From NCBI GenBank assembly GCA_032252755.1, contig JAVUPY010000070.1:124001-188000 (forward strand): DNA of 64,000 nucleotides, read 5' to 3'. Positions 1 through 8,420 of this stretch are shown here, piece after piece. The position numbers and the translations under genes are program-made. A model generated the notes under the pieces. That model did not search any database. It saw only the letters and a program-made list of their open reading frames with translations, and was not told the origin of the DNA. The first letter of the stretch is position 1. Each line of letters opens with the position of its first letter. Source of the DNA: Terriglobia bacterium. Its GTDB lineage: Bacteria > Acidobacteriota > Terriglobia > Terriglobales > Acidobacteriaceae.

Positions 1-1020
1 GATCTGGTGCTTGCACGTATTTAGCAGAAGGTCAGGCGATTGCGTGTGCCATGATGCCATCGCTTCCGCGACTGCGTTTCGAGCCACGGACTCTAATTGC
101 GAGTCCCCATTTGACCGCAGTGGCGTATTCGATTGCGTCGATGCGTCCCAGTATTTTTGCGTGCACTGAGAGTCAGGTGCCTTCTGATACGTCGGGACTT
201 CCGCGCTCGCATGGCAGACTTGGCGAGTTACAAGCAGCCCTTGGTCTTTCCCGAGTGATTGGACGGCATATTGGCGCAGCAAGTCTGGTGATCTCCATGC
301 GCCGGTCGTGATCGACAGAGATCCATCTGCAACATCCGGATCGTGCCAGTGCTGCGCAACGCGAGAAAACATCAGAAGCCTGCCTGAACGCGGATCACGG
401 TTCGGGCTCACTTGCGGATTTGAACTGACCAAAGCCGCACGCTCAAGGTCCGTTGGGCGCCATTCTTGATCTTCACATTTATAGGTGCCACCGAATGGGA
501 CCTCCGTACGCGTTTCGGTCACATCTGAAATCCTTTCCATTACCAGCACACAACATGGTCCTAAGTACTTCGCTTGTTTCTTCATCGCAAGAAACCAACC
601 AGTGATGCGTGCCGAGACCCGAAAGAATGAGCACAGTTCAGGCCCACACTCATCCCCATCGGGCGCGAAGACCCTGAATGATTGAAGGAGATGATCGAAT
701 TCTTCTGCCTGTTCGTCCTGAAGAAAAGCAATCTGCGGCAATTGGACGTGAAAAAAGTGCCGCCAATAGTGCACGATTTCTTTCCTGTTGCCGTAAGCGA
801 GCGCAACCCTATTCTGAAAAGCCGGGCACCGTTCGTCGTGAATCGAGAAGTCCTCGAATGCCCGTGTCACCTCCCCGCGTACTTCGATCTGCTTACCAAC
901 GTAAAGCGCAGGATCCCGCGTAAGTTGGCAAACACTAACAGACAGCGGAGCCGCGCTGGCCTGTGCATGCAAAGTGATAGCGACGATGAGCAGAAAGCCT
1001 GCTACGACTGCACCTTTCAT
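1..1020 (-). CDS. Exported protein of unknown function, 3' end outside the window
   Basis: An open frame runs from an ATG at 1020 to the left edge without a stop (340 codons). The first ~24 residues look like a signal peptide: MKGAVVAG, a hydrophobic run, then an AQASA-type cleavage site. The mature protein begins with a Cys-containing stretch (SVCQLTRDPALYVGKQ) followed by a beta-rich segment (IEVRGEVTRAFEDF), reminiscent of small OB-like modules in acidobacterial hypothetical proteins, but I do not recognise a family. Several Cys are scattered through the mature part. No clear Shine-Dalgarno precedes the ATG; the terminator at 1053-1080 lies just upstream and separates it from the regulator gene. 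The reading frame is certain and the function unknown. Confidence 0.72.
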   Translation of the reverse strand, partial: MKGAVVAGFLLIVAITLHAQASAAPLSVSVCQLTRDPALYVGKQIEVRGEVTRAFEDFSIHDERCPAFQNRVALAYGNRKEIVHYWRHFFHVQLPQIAFLQDEQAEEFDHLLQSFRVFAPDGDECGPELCSFFRVSARITGWFLAMKKQAKYLGPCCVLVMERISDVTETRTEVPFGGTYKCEDQEWRPTDLERAALVSSNPQVSPNRDPRSGRLLMFSRVAQHWHDPDVADGSLSITTGAWRSPDLLRQYAVQSLGKDQGLLVTRQVCHASAEVPTYQKAPDSQCTQKYWDASTQSNTPLRSNGDSQLESVARNAVAEAMASWHTQSPDLLLNTCKHQI

Positions 1021-1052
1021 AGTCCCGAAGTTTACGCCTGCACCTGCAAAAC

Positions 1053-1080
1053 GAAAAAAGCGATCCCTTTCGGGACCGCT
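1053..1080 (-). terminator. Rho-independent terminator with GAAA loop
   Basis: Read on the minus strand, AGCGGTCCC and GGGATCGCT form a 9-bp stem (one G-T wobble) closed by a GAAA tetraloop and followed by TTTTTT. It would end transcripts coming from the sigma-54 regulator gene (stop at 1390), or a short RNA in between. Confidence 0.8.
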
Positions 1081-1389
1081 ATAAAGAGGCAAGGAGGGAG
1101 GGAAATCTTTAGGGAAGGCGATGCAAGGTATCGTTCCTCACGGAACGCCTAAAGAGAAGTCGAGAATTCTGGAAGAGGGTTCTAAACATTGGAAGTTTTT
1201 ACGGCCTCTTTTGTTGACACTTTCTAAAGCACTTTCCTGTCCAAAATCGCTCGTGGCCAGAGTTGCTCCCATCGAACTCACAACCATCTGAAATTAAGCC
1301 GCTTAGGCCGGAACTGCTGAAGTTGTCCACAGCTCGCCCACTTCGCTCCCAAGCCAGAGCGGACGGGAAACGGCACCTGAATACCAACC
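1081..1389 (-). other. Intergenic stretch with a second capped hairpin
   Basis: No gene is supported here. On the minus strand 1126-1150 holds a hairpin, CGTTCC-GTGA-GGAACG, with outer AGG/CCT pairing, again capped by a GNRA-type loop. Together with the terminator just downstream it could be a structured 3' untranslated region or a small RNA. No promoter is evident. Confidence 0.3.
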
Positions 1390-2901
1390 CTAAGCAAGGC
1401 GCTGCTTACTTTGGCTCTGGTTCTGCTCCTCGATAACTTTCAGTTTGTTGAGCAGAGCTTTGTAGCTGATCTTCAGAATCTTCGCCGCCTGGCGGCGGTT
1501 CCACCGGGTCTGCGCCAGCACCCGTTCGATCGCTTCGCGTTCCGCCAGCATCGCCGCACGCTTTCCAATCTCCAGCAGCGACGGCATTTCCGCCTCGTTC
1601 TTCGGGACCGGCGGCACCACGAGTGGAGCCCCATTCGACGTCTGCCCTTGCTGCGCCTCCGTCTGCTGCCGCGACTTATCCTTGATTCCCCACAGAGGGC
1701 TCGTTCCAGAAATTGACGACAGAATCGGCTTGTGCGTCGAGAGCTCCCGAATGATCTGCGGCTCGTTGCCCACAATGACGTACCGTTTTACCAGGTTCTC
1801 AAGCTCGCGAATATTGCCCGGCCACGAGTACTCCATCATCCGTGAAACCGCATAATCACTGAACGGCGGCGGATTCTTCCCGTAATACTCACTGTATTTC
1901 CGCAGGAAAAAGTCGAGGAATATCGGTATCTCTTCGCGGCGCTCCCGGAGTGGCGGAATGTGAATCGTGACGACATTCAGGCGATAGAAGAGGTCTTCGC
2001 GGAACATGCCTTCTTCTACCGCGCGTTCCAGCGGCTTGTTCGTCGCCGCAAGCACACGCACATCTACTGCGATATCGCGCTTGCCGCCAAGTCTCGCGAA
2101 CTCGCCGTCCTGCAGAACGTGCAGCAGCTTCGCTTGCAGCGCCGGATGCATCTCGCTGATCTCGTCGAGGAAGATCGTGCCGTTATTCGCCTGGTCGAAC
2201 TTGCCCAGTTTCTGCCGATTTGCGCCAGTAAACGCACCGGGTTCGTAGCCGAACAGTTCGCTTTCCAGCAGTTCATGCGGGATCGCCGCGCAATTCACTT
2301 TGACGAATGGTCGCTCGCGGCGCGATGAATTCCCGTAAACCATGCGCGCTACCACTTCTTTTCCCGTTCCGCTCTCGCCGCGAATCAGCACCGTTGCGTT
2401 CGTGTCAGCAACCTGCTCGATCGTGTTCTTTACGTCTTCCATCTTCGGACTGGTGCCGAAGAGCATCGAGAAGTCGCTCTGCCGCCGAACCTGGTCCCGC
2501 AACTGAGTAACTTCGTTCGAAACCTGTTGTTTCTCGAGAACCTTGTTGATGCGGGTTTCCAGATCCTTCGGTTCGAATGGCTTCGCAACGTAGTCGTCTG
2601 CGCCAGCCTTGGAAGCCCGGAATATGATTTCAGGATTGTTTTGTCCAGAGAGGATGATGACCAGAACTTCGGGCTTGATCTGCTTCAGGCGTTCAAGAGT
2701 CTCCAACCCGCCCATGCCTGGCATGGAAACATCCAGCAGCACCAGCACCGGGTCGTACACCCGGAACATCCGGATCGCTTCTTCGCCGCTCGCGGCAGTG
2801 CTGGAATCGAAGTTTCGCCGCGCAAGATAGGACGACAGGAATTTCGCCATCGCGGCATCGTCGTCCACCACCAAAACTCTGGCTTTCTGGTTCGATAACA
2901 T
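1390..2901 (-). CDS. Sigma-54-dependent response regulator, NtrC family
   Basis: Activates sigma-54 RNA polymerase after phosphorylation by a partner kinase. Domains: receiver (residues 7-120, acidic D12-D14, phospho-acceptor D57, conserved K108), AAA+ domain with Walker A GESGTGKE (175-182) and the sigma-54 contact loop GAFTGA (222-227), and a C-terminal Fis-type helix-turn-helix (NRRQAAKILKISYKALLNKL). Length is 503 residues, usual for the class. The frame is open upstream to 3042, but that extension is encoded by a dispersed repeat; I start at MLSNQK, which has GAGGG upstream. It lies downstream of the histidine kinase gene on the same strand with a 393-bp gap, so pairing with that kinase is plausible but unproven. 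Candidate targets in the window are the sigma-54-like promoters at 25991 and 56535. Confidence 0.93.
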   Translation of the reverse strand: MLSNQKARVLVVDDDAAMAKFLSSYLARRNFDSSTAASGEEAIRMFRVYDPVLVLLDVSMPGMGGLETLERLKQIKPEVLVIILSGQNNPEIIFRASKAGADDYVAKPFEPKDLETRINKVLEKQQVSNEVTQLRDQVRRQSDFSMLFGTSPKMEDVKNTIEQVADTNATVLIRGESGTGKEVVARMVYGNSSRRERPFVKVNCAAIPHELLESELFGYEPGAFTGANRQKLGKFDQANNGTIFLDEISEMHPALQAKLLHVLQDGEFARLGGKRDIAVDVRVLAATNKPLERAVEEGMFREDLFYRLNVVTIHIPPLRERREEIPIFLDFFLRKYSEYYGKNPPPFSDYAVSRMMEYSWPGNIRELENLVKRYVIVGNEPQIIRELSTHKPILSSISGTSPLWGIKDKSRQQTEAQQGQTSNGAPLVVPPVPKNEAEMPSLLEIGKRAAMLAEREAIERVLAQTRWNRRQAAKILKISYKALLNKLKVIEEQNQSQSKQRLA

Positions 2902-3294
2902 CTGGGGACCCTCGCACTTCTCACACCGTAACCCCTGCGCCGTCATCCTGAGCGAGGGCAGGTTCCGTGCCCTTTCTCCAGCGCGGAAAACCCGAGTCGA
3001 AGGACCTGCACTTTCTGCACCGACGCAGGTCCTGCTTTTCACTTCAAATTTCTTCAGGGTTACGACGATGGAAGTTGCATGCTCGGTATCTTCCCTGCCG
3101 TACCATCTGCCGACCTGAAGATGCCAATCCGTGTACTACACAGTTATGATGGTAGATACACCATTTAGGTTCGCCGATTAAGTACCAGCGAACTTAATTT
3201 ATCCCGCCAACTTCCCCAATCAACTCTGTGTTCCGCACGAAAAGGTGAGCGATATTGTACCTCAGTTCCACTAGTGGGAATCTAAAGTCTCTCC
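2902..3294. other. Intergenic region between kinase and regulator genes
   Basis: 393 bp without a gene. The part next to the regulator is a dispersed repeat (2941-3034). The remainder, about 3120-3294, is A+T-rich and includes an imperfect dyad around 3132-3170 (TGTACTAC and GTAGATACA); it probably carries the regulator's own promoter, but no clear -35/-10 pair was found. Confidence 0.4.
2941..3034. repeat. Dispersed repeat, family B (GTCATCCTGAGCG type)
   Basis: Begins CGTCATCCTGAGCGAGG, contains GAGTCGAAGGACCTGCA, and ends with a hairpin formed by AGGACCTGC and GCAGGTCCT. Related copies occur at 4981, 7637, 15462 and 19638. It lies upstream of the true start of the regulator gene and gives the misleading N-terminal extension of its open frame. 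Confidence 0.7.
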
Positions 3295-4902
3295 CTATGC
3301 CACCATGGCGTTGTGAATCCTCTGCCTGAGGGGCAGGCGGACTGTAAACGTGCTGCCCTGTCCCGGCGAGCTATTTACCGAAATGTCACCACCATGCGCC
3401 TCTAGAATCCGGCGCACGATGGCCAAACCGAGCCCCGATCCCGGCCTGCTCGAATTGCCCCTCACCCTTGCGAACTCGTCGAAAATCATCTCCTGGTACT
3501 CCGGAGCGATGCCAATTCCAGTGTCGCTTACATGAATCGTCACCCTGCCGTTTTCTAATGTTCCGCCAAAGATCGAAACAACGCCATCTGCATCCGTGTA
3601 CTTCAAGGCATTACTCACCAGGTTAACGAATACCTGCTCTATCCGCTCCGGGTCCACCTCGATCTGCGGAATGGAGGGATCCAGGTTCAAATCCATCTTC
3701 AATCCTCGCCGGTGTGCCTCTGCCTCGAACAACTTCACCACTCCGCGCAACGACTGCCCGATATCGCACGCCGAAACCTGCAATCGAATCTTTCCCGATT
3801 GCAACTGCGACAAATCCAGCATCGAGTTCACCAACCGCATCAGCCGTTTACATGCCGAGAGCGACTCGCGCAACAACCCCCGCTCTTCCGCCGTCAACCG
3901 CTCCAGCGCCGACTCTTCGATCATCGCGTTGTATCCAAGAATGATGCTCAGTGGAGTTCTCAACTCGTGCGTCGCCACACTGAGGAATTGTGACTTCAGC
4001 ACATCCACTTCCTGCAGTCTTCGGTTCGCCGACGCCAGCACGGAATTGCTCTGCCGCAGCTCTTCAATCACAGCCAGGCGATCGAGCGCCACGACCGCCT
4101 GCCGCGCCAACCCGCACAGGAACCGCTGCCACGAAGCATGGAACTCAAACTGCTCCGTCCCGTGATCGACATACAACACGCCCGTCAGATGATCGTTCGC
4201 CAGTCCCGGAACCAACGCGATGCTCGCCGCACCAAGCATCTCCCGTGCCCCACTTTTGCCGTAGTCAGCAGAAGTGGGTTCAGACGTGGGTCGATTCTCC
4301 AGCACGACTTCTCCACTCGCTAACCGCAAAGTGACCGTCGGCGTAAACAGCGCCGCGAACCGTCCCGGCGCTTCCACCGTGCCATCGCTCTTCACCGGGA
4401 ACCAGATCGCGCGAGAAGTCCCCAAAACCTGCGTTGCCGCTTTAACAATTACCGACTGAATCGCCTGTTCCGTCGTGGCCAGCGTCAGCTCATTGCTGAC
4501 TCGATACAGCGTGTCGATTTCCGAAAATCTCTTCCGCTCCAGCGATCGCTCGACAGCTTGCTTCAATTCCTCGACCGCAACCGGCTTCAGCAGATACTCA
4601 TATGCCCCCAGCCGCACCGCTTCCGTTGCGCTGTCGACCGAACCGTACCCGGTCATCATTACTGTCACCGTCTGCGGCGAGTGCTTCCGCACTTCTTCAA
4701 GCAGCGCGAGCCCATCCATTCCCTCCATCTTTAAATCGGTAAGCACGAGATCGTAGGTAGAGTGGTGCAACGCCTTCAGCGCTGATAGTCCATCCGGCTC
4801 TGCGTCCACGTCATACCCTTGCCGGACAAGGATCTCCTTGACCGTCATCAGGATATTGGGTTCGTCGTCAACAAGAAGAATGCGGGCGCGGACAGGGGTC
4901 AT
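3295..4902 (-). CDS. Hybrid sensor: receiver, GAF and histidine kinase
   Basis: A 535-residue soluble signalling protein. Order: N-terminal receiver (VDDEP, phospho-acceptor D56, K107), a GAF-like domain (about 130-280), then a HisKA helix with the phospho-histidine H312 in THELRTPLS, and a HATPase_c domain with N box (VNLVSNALKY), G1 (DTGIGIAP) and G2 (GSGLGLAI). There is no transmembrane segment, so it senses an internal signal or is itself the target of another kinase through D56. Residues 208-220 (EPTSADYGKSGAR) are encoded by a copy of the REP-like palindrome at 4245-4281, in frame, within the GAF domain. It lies upstream of the NtrC-type regulator, a likely output partner. Start at the ATG (MTPVRARIL), with the receiver motif beginning eight residues in. 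Confidence 0.92.
   Translation of the reverse strand: MTPVRARILLVDDEPNILMTVKEILVRQGYDVDAEPDGLSALKALHHSTYDLVLTDLKMEGMDGLALLEEVRKHSPQTVTVMMTGYGSVDSATEAVRLGAYEYLLKPVAVEELKQAVERSLERKRFSEIDTLYRVSNELTLATTEQAIQSVIVKAATQVLGTSRAIWFPVKSDGTVEAPGRFAALFTPTVTLRLASGEVVLENRPTSEPTSADYGKSGAREMLGAASIALVPGLANDHLTGVLYVDHGTEQFEFHASWQRFLCGLARQAVVALDRLAVIEELRQSNSVLASANRRLQEVDVLKSQFLSVATHELRTPLSIILGYNAMIEESALERLTAEERGLLRESLSACKRLMRLVNSMLDLSQLQSGKIRLQVSACDIGQSLRGVVKLFEAEAHRRGLKMDLNLDPSIPQIEVDPERIEQVFVNLVSNALKYTDADGVVSIFGGTLENGRVTIHVSDTGIGIAPEYQEMIFDEFARVRGNSSRPGSGLGLAIVRRILEAHGGDISVNSSPGQGSTFTVRLPLRQRIHNAMVA
4245..4281. repeat. REP-like palindrome inside a coding sequence
   Basis: GTGCCCCACTTTTGCCG followed by TAGTCAGCAGAAGTGGG matches the reverse complement of the window's REP family (stem CCCACATCTGC). 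Relative to that consensus one stem pair is changed on both sides (A-T to T-A), so the fold is kept. It lies in frame within the GAF domain of the histidine kinase. Confidence 0.78.
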
Positions 4903-5050
4903 GCGATCTCCGGCACGTTAGTTGGATGCCGTTCCCGCTGCTCGCGTTGGACAACTCAATCCCTGGAAAATGAACCCACACCGTCATTCCGGGGGAAGCC
5001 GAGGGACCCGCATTCTCTTACGAATGCCACAATCTCTCGAATAAAACAAA
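4903..5050. other. Upstream region of the kinase gene with a degenerate family B repeat
   Basis: At 4981-5018 CGTCATTCC and CCGAGGGACCCGCATTCTC resemble the family B repeat. No gene is seen; the kinase promoter should lie here. Confidence 0.4.
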
Positions 5051-5072
5051 AGCGACCGATCTCTCGGTCGCT
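5043..5072 (-). terminator. Rho-independent terminator of the GvpL/F-like gene
   Basis: Minus strand: AGCGACCGA and TCGGTCGCT form a perfect 9-bp stem with a GAGA loop, followed by TTTTGTTTT. It lies 27 bp beyond the stop at 5099. Its size and AGCG...CGCT ends resemble the terminator at 1053-1080. Confidence 0.85.
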
Positions 5073-5098
5073 GTTCTGCGCAGATCAATCTGTTGTGG

Positions 5099-5824
5099 TT
5101 AGCTCGCTGCCCGCCTCTTACTCGGCGTGAAGTGGTACGGCGGCCAGGGGCCGCTCAGCGAAATGTGAATATCCTTGAACTGCCGCATCGCAAGGTTGTA
5201 CCGCGTCTGATACTTCTCCACCGACTTCGACTCTATCAGGTGGGCAATATCCAGCAGCACCCCCGACTCCACCTTCTTGCACGTGACTTCTTCTTCCAGC
5301 GGATTGAACAGCTTGTGCACCTGCACCGACAGCGCCCGTGCTTTCGACTGCCGCTCCCGATCGCGCGACGCCTTCTCGCGCAACTGGGTCAGGTACTCGC
5401 TTCCCGGCCTCGCCGGCGCTGCATCGCTGACAATATGCTGCACCAGGTTTTCCGGCACGATCATCTTGATGTGCATCTCGGACTTGCCGCGCAGCCGATC
5501 CACACTCTCCGTAAACGAGCGCTTGTTGCCGCGTACAGCCTGCCGCAACGCTTCGTCCGACTCAAATATGGTTCCAAACTTGAAGGGTAAAACCGTGCGG
5601 TCACGGAAACAGTCACTCACCACCCGTGCATGGTCTAACACTGACTGCTGGGTTAGGGGTGTTCCCTGGGAGAACTCGCTCACCAGAACGACAAACTCGC
5701 CGCTCGGATAACCGAAAATCGGGGCACCGTTGATGCCGCTCAGGTTCTCAATTGCAAAAGGACGCCTGACACGACCGTTGGGAAAGGTCTTTTGTTCCGC
5801 AATGCAGTATGCGTACCACGCCAT
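5099..5824 (-). CDS. GvpL/GvpF-family protein
   Basis: 241 residues resembling the GvpL/GvpF family, which in gas-vesicle producers binds GvpA and takes part in vesicle assembly. Supporting features are the N-terminal MAWYAYCIA strand, the central region with HARVVSDCFRDRTVLPFKFGT (the family's most conserved stretch, usually TVLPxRFGT) and the following IFESDEALRQAV helix, then a Lys/Arg-rich C-terminal half. The start is placed at 5824 because GGAG lies eight bases upstream; an upstream ATG at 5857 lacks one. No gvpA, gvpN or other vesicle genes are nearby, so a vesicle role is doubtful. Its neighbours are two-component genes on the same strand, but its own terminator separates it from them. 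Confidence 0.82.
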   Translation of the reverse strand: MAWYAYCIAEQKTFPNGRVRRPFAIENLSGINGAPIFGYPSGEFVVLVSEFSQGTPLTQQSVLDHARVVSDCFRDRTVLPFKFGTIFESDEALRQAVRGNKRSFTESVDRLRGKSEMHIKMIVPENLVQHIVSDAAPARPGSEYLTQLREKASRDRERQSKARALSVQVHKLFNPLEEEVTCKKVESGVLLDIAHLIESKSVEKYQTRYNLAMRQFKDIHISLSGPWPPYHFTPSKRRAAS

Positions 5825-6488
5825 TTCCGTCACTCCAAGTCGTCCGCGGTACGGCAACTACGCCGCGGACAGTTAATATGGCCGACTCGCGTTGAACGCC
5901 TTTAAGAACGTGGGATAAGGTGAATCCTTAACTTGCTGCAATTGAAGCGGACGATCATCCGCATTCCCATCCTACTGCTCACAACCAGAATTGGCAACCA
6001 GAATAGGCCGTTTTTCTCGCTCAAAATTGCAATACCACTTTCGGAGCCCCGTGTTTACTCCCTCGGTGTCCACATCTCCGCGCTTTGGTCTTCCAGATGA
6101 TGACCTCTGTTGTAACCCACTACGCAACTCTCTGCATATTTGCCGCTTCTGCTTTCCCGTAATCCAAGTGGCTCAATTTGAGATTCCCATGGATAACTCA
6201 TTCCCAATGGTGCCCCCGGTTCGCTCCCAAACTGGCGATTAGCCTGAGTCTTCTGCTAGAACTCATTTGCCATCTGCAACATACGTTGCATCCCTGTCCT
6301 CTCGACGCCCTTGGCTGTGGCCTAAAATCCGCTCCCAATCGACATCTAAGCCACAGTAGAATGCATCCTACGGGTTCACGCTCGTTTGCTCCCGCGCGGA
6401 ATGGCGGAGAGAGCTATTCGTCTCGGGAGCTTCACTGGTCCTGATCGGTCTGCGACTCGAGATTCGCAAGCAGCCCCTGATCCCTGAC
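5825..6488. other. 664-bp intergenic region between divergent genes
   Basis: Holds the promoters of the GvpL/F-like gene (minus) and the diguanylate cyclase gene (plus). On the plus strand CTGTGGC and GCCACAG (about 6314-6355) form a spaced 7-bp inverted repeat just before TAGAAT, a possible -10 element, with no good -35. The open frames inside lack coding character. I see no RNA gene. Confidence 0.4.
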
Positions 6489-7586
6489 ATGGAAACCAGC
6501 GACAGTTACGCAACTGAGAGCTTTGTCGTCGAGGTATTCACCGAGATCGACGAGCGCACGCTCCGCGAACGCTGGCGCGAGGTCAACGTGCTGCTCCGAC
6601 TCAGCATCCTCTCCGGACTGCAGATGCAGCTCGATGCGACGCTGAGCATGCTGTGCGACCTCGCTTCCGAAATCATCTCCTTCGACCGCGGAATGGTTTA
6701 CTTCTGGGACGAGGACGAGCAGAAGATGCATCTTCGCGTTACTCGCTCGGTCGTCGAAGTCGATCCCGAGACTTACGAGCGCGGCAATGTCCTCAATCTC
6801 TGGGCCGCGAAGCACGCGCGCCCGCTGCTCATCACGCTCGGCCAGAATCCGCAAGCCGATGTCGCTCTCCGCGCGATGGAGTCCGAGTCGTGTCTCGTGA
6901 TTCCGCTGTTCGTCAGCAATCGCGTGCTCGGTTCCATGCAGTTCTTCGCGCGCTGCGCGAACACATTCTGCCGCGAAGACGCGCAGCTTCTCTGGATCCT
7001 TGCTCTCGTCTCGGAGAATCTCCTCACGCGCGATTACGCCAACGAAGGATTACTGCGCTACGCGTTTACCGATTTCCTTACGGGAATGAAGACGCGCGGA
7101 TACTTCGAACAGCAGCTCGACCTGGAACTGAAGCGCGCCGAACGCAAGAAGTCGCCGCTCGCGCTGCTCATGATCGACATCGATTTCTTCAAAGCACTCA
7201 ACGACACCCACGGGCACCAGGTCGGCGACCAGGTTCTCCGCGACATCTCGACCATCCTCATGAAGGACATGCGCGAGATCGATACCGTCGCGCGCTACGG
7301 TGGCGAAGAATTCTGCATCATCCTGCCGGACACCACCGCGCAGGGTGCGCTCCAGGTCGCACAACGCCTGCGCCGCGCCGTCGAACAAGCCAACTTCTTC
7401 GCCGGCTCGCCCGACCGCATCGAGCACCTCACCATCTCGGTCGGAATCGCCATGTACAGCCAGGACGCCCAGTTCAAACAGGACCTCATCGAAGCATCCG
7501 ACTCCGCTCTCTACGAAGCCAAATCCGGGGGAAGAAACCGCGTCGTCATGTACGAGAAGCTGGCGAAGCGGAAGGAAGTGTCGTAG
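6489..7586 (+). CDS. Diguanylate cyclase with GAF sensor domain
   Basis: Makes the second messenger cyclic di-GMP from two GTP. Residues 35-185 form a GAF domain (SILSGLQMQLDATL, then a FDRGMVYFWDEDE stretch), and 190-360 form a GGDEF domain with the catalytic loop GGEEF (271-275). The inhibitory-site motif RxxD is present at 262-265 (REID), five residues before GGEEF, so product inhibition is expected. LLMIDIDFFKALNDTHGH is the usual metal- and GTP-binding segment. The protein is 365 residues with no membrane segments, so it is cytoplasmic. It is transcribed alone, with a 664-bp gap upstream and repeats downstream. Confidence 0.95.
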   Translation: METSDSYATESFVVEVFTEIDERTLRERWREVNVLLRLSILSGLQMQLDATLSMLCDLASEIISFDRGMVYFWDEDEQKMHLRVTRSVVEVDPETYERGNVLNLWAAKHARPLLITLGQNPQADVALRAMESESCLVIPLFVSNRVLGSMQFFARCANTFCREDAQLLWILALVSENLLTRDYANEGLLRYAFTDFLTGMKTRGYFEQQLDLELKRAERKKSPLALLMIDIDFFKALNDTHGHQVGDQVLRDISTILMKDMREIDTVARYGGEEFCIILPDTTAQGALQVAQRLRRAVEQANFFAGSPDRIEHLTISVGIAMYSQDAQFKQDLIEASDSALYEAKSGGRNRVVMYEKLAKRKEVS

Positions 7587-7803
7587 TTGGGTGGAGCAGG
7601 CCTTCACTCCTGCATTACCCGCGCCCAACCCCACCCTCGTCATCCTGAGCGGAGCAGGTTCGCGTCGCAGACGCGAATCTGCGTAGTCGAAGGACCTGCA
7701 TTCCTCGGCAATAGCACGGACCTGCTTTACCACCCCATTGCGCCGGTGTATAAAGTGCGTCTTAGCGATGATTCGCACGTACTACATACAGATGGAGGAC
7801 ACC
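7587..7803. repeat. Family B repeat and an adjoining hairpin
   Basis: 7637-7701 carries CGTCATCCTGAGCGGAGC and GTAGTCGAAGGACCTGCA, the family B signature, with a second GGACCTGC at 7718. Between the two halves GATTCGCGTC-type arms (CGCGTC, GACGCG) pair around 7661-7676. Just before it GCAGG and CCTGC (7599-7616) form a small hairpin. The leader of the zinc-ribbon gene follows. Confidence 0.6.
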
Positions 7804-8280
7804 ATGTTCTGCAATTATTGCGGGAGTGTGCTTCCGGCGGGCGCGGCGTTTTGTCCGAGTTGCCAGGCCAAGGCGGTCGTGGTCACGGAAAGAAAGCCGA
7901 AGGTTCAGAGTCAGCTGACGCTGCTGACCGCGTTGTGGTTCGCGATGGGAGCACTGCGATTGTTCGGCGCGCTCGTGCTATTCGGAATCGGGTCGTTCAT
8001 GCTGCCGATGATCTCCCAGCAGCAACGTCAGCCAATTCCGTTCCCGGTACAAACGCTGCTGACGGGCGTTGGCATACTGGTGGCGACAATCGCGGTGTTG
8101 TCGCTGGCCGTCGGTTGGGGACTGTATCAGCGAGCACCGTGGGCGCGCATGCTCGCCCTGGTAATGGCCTTCTTCAGCCTGCTCTCCATACCTTTTGGAA
8201 CAGCGCTCGGAATCTACACGCTGGTCGTGCTGCTACCGGCCGAGTCGGAAACGGAGTGGAAGCAGATCGCGGAAGGGTGA
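7804..8280 (+). CDS. Zinc-ribbon membrane protein of unknown function
   Basis: 158 residues. The N-terminus is a zinc ribbon of the type common in membrane-anchored bacterial proteins (C3xxC6 and C17xxC20: MFCNYCG, AFCPSC). After a short linker there are about four hydrophobic segments, at roughly residues 38-65, 78-102, 108-128 and 130-148. The tail is charged. GGAGG lies six bases before the ATG at 7804, which fixes this start over an upstream ATG at 7792. I do not know the function; proteins built like this are often membrane sensors or scaffolds. It has the same architecture as the unrelated gene at 48328-49068. Confidence 0.85.
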   Translation: MFCNYCGSVLPAGAAFCPSCQAKAVVVTERKPKVQSQLTLLTALWFAMGALRLFGALVLFGIGSFMLPMISQQQRQPIPFPVQTLLTGVGILVATIAVLSLAVGWGLYQRAPWARMLALVMAFFSLLSIPFGTALGIYTLVVLLPAESETEWKQIAEG

Positions 8281-8420
8281 GCTGAGTCGGACGAGCGCAA
8301 GAACTTACGAAAGTCCCAATACGGGAATTGCACGTCGAATCCTCTGTGGGTTTCAAGAACACGTTGATTATGATTACATGCAGTGCTGGTCTTTTTTCGA
8401 ACTGCTATCGGAGGAATTGC

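Noticed and set aside
1199-1387. 62-codon minus-strand frame after the regulator gene
   Set aside because: No ribosome site, no family, unremarkable composition; more likely untranslated.
2902-3042. N-terminal 47-residue extension of the sigma-54 regulator frame
   Set aside because: It is encoded by a dispersed repeat, precedes the receiver domain, and a better start with GAGGG lies at 2901.
4913-4932. CCGGCACG-TTAG-TTGGA resembling a sigma-54 promoter on the plus strand
   Set aside because: Wrong base in the -24 GG neighbourhood and in the -12 GC pair, and no plus-strand gene follows.
6653-7648. Long plus-strand frame of 331 codons
   Set aside because: It is the +1-shifted shadow of the diguanylate cyclase gene; Arg/Ala/His-rich composition is typical of shadows in G+C-rich DNA.
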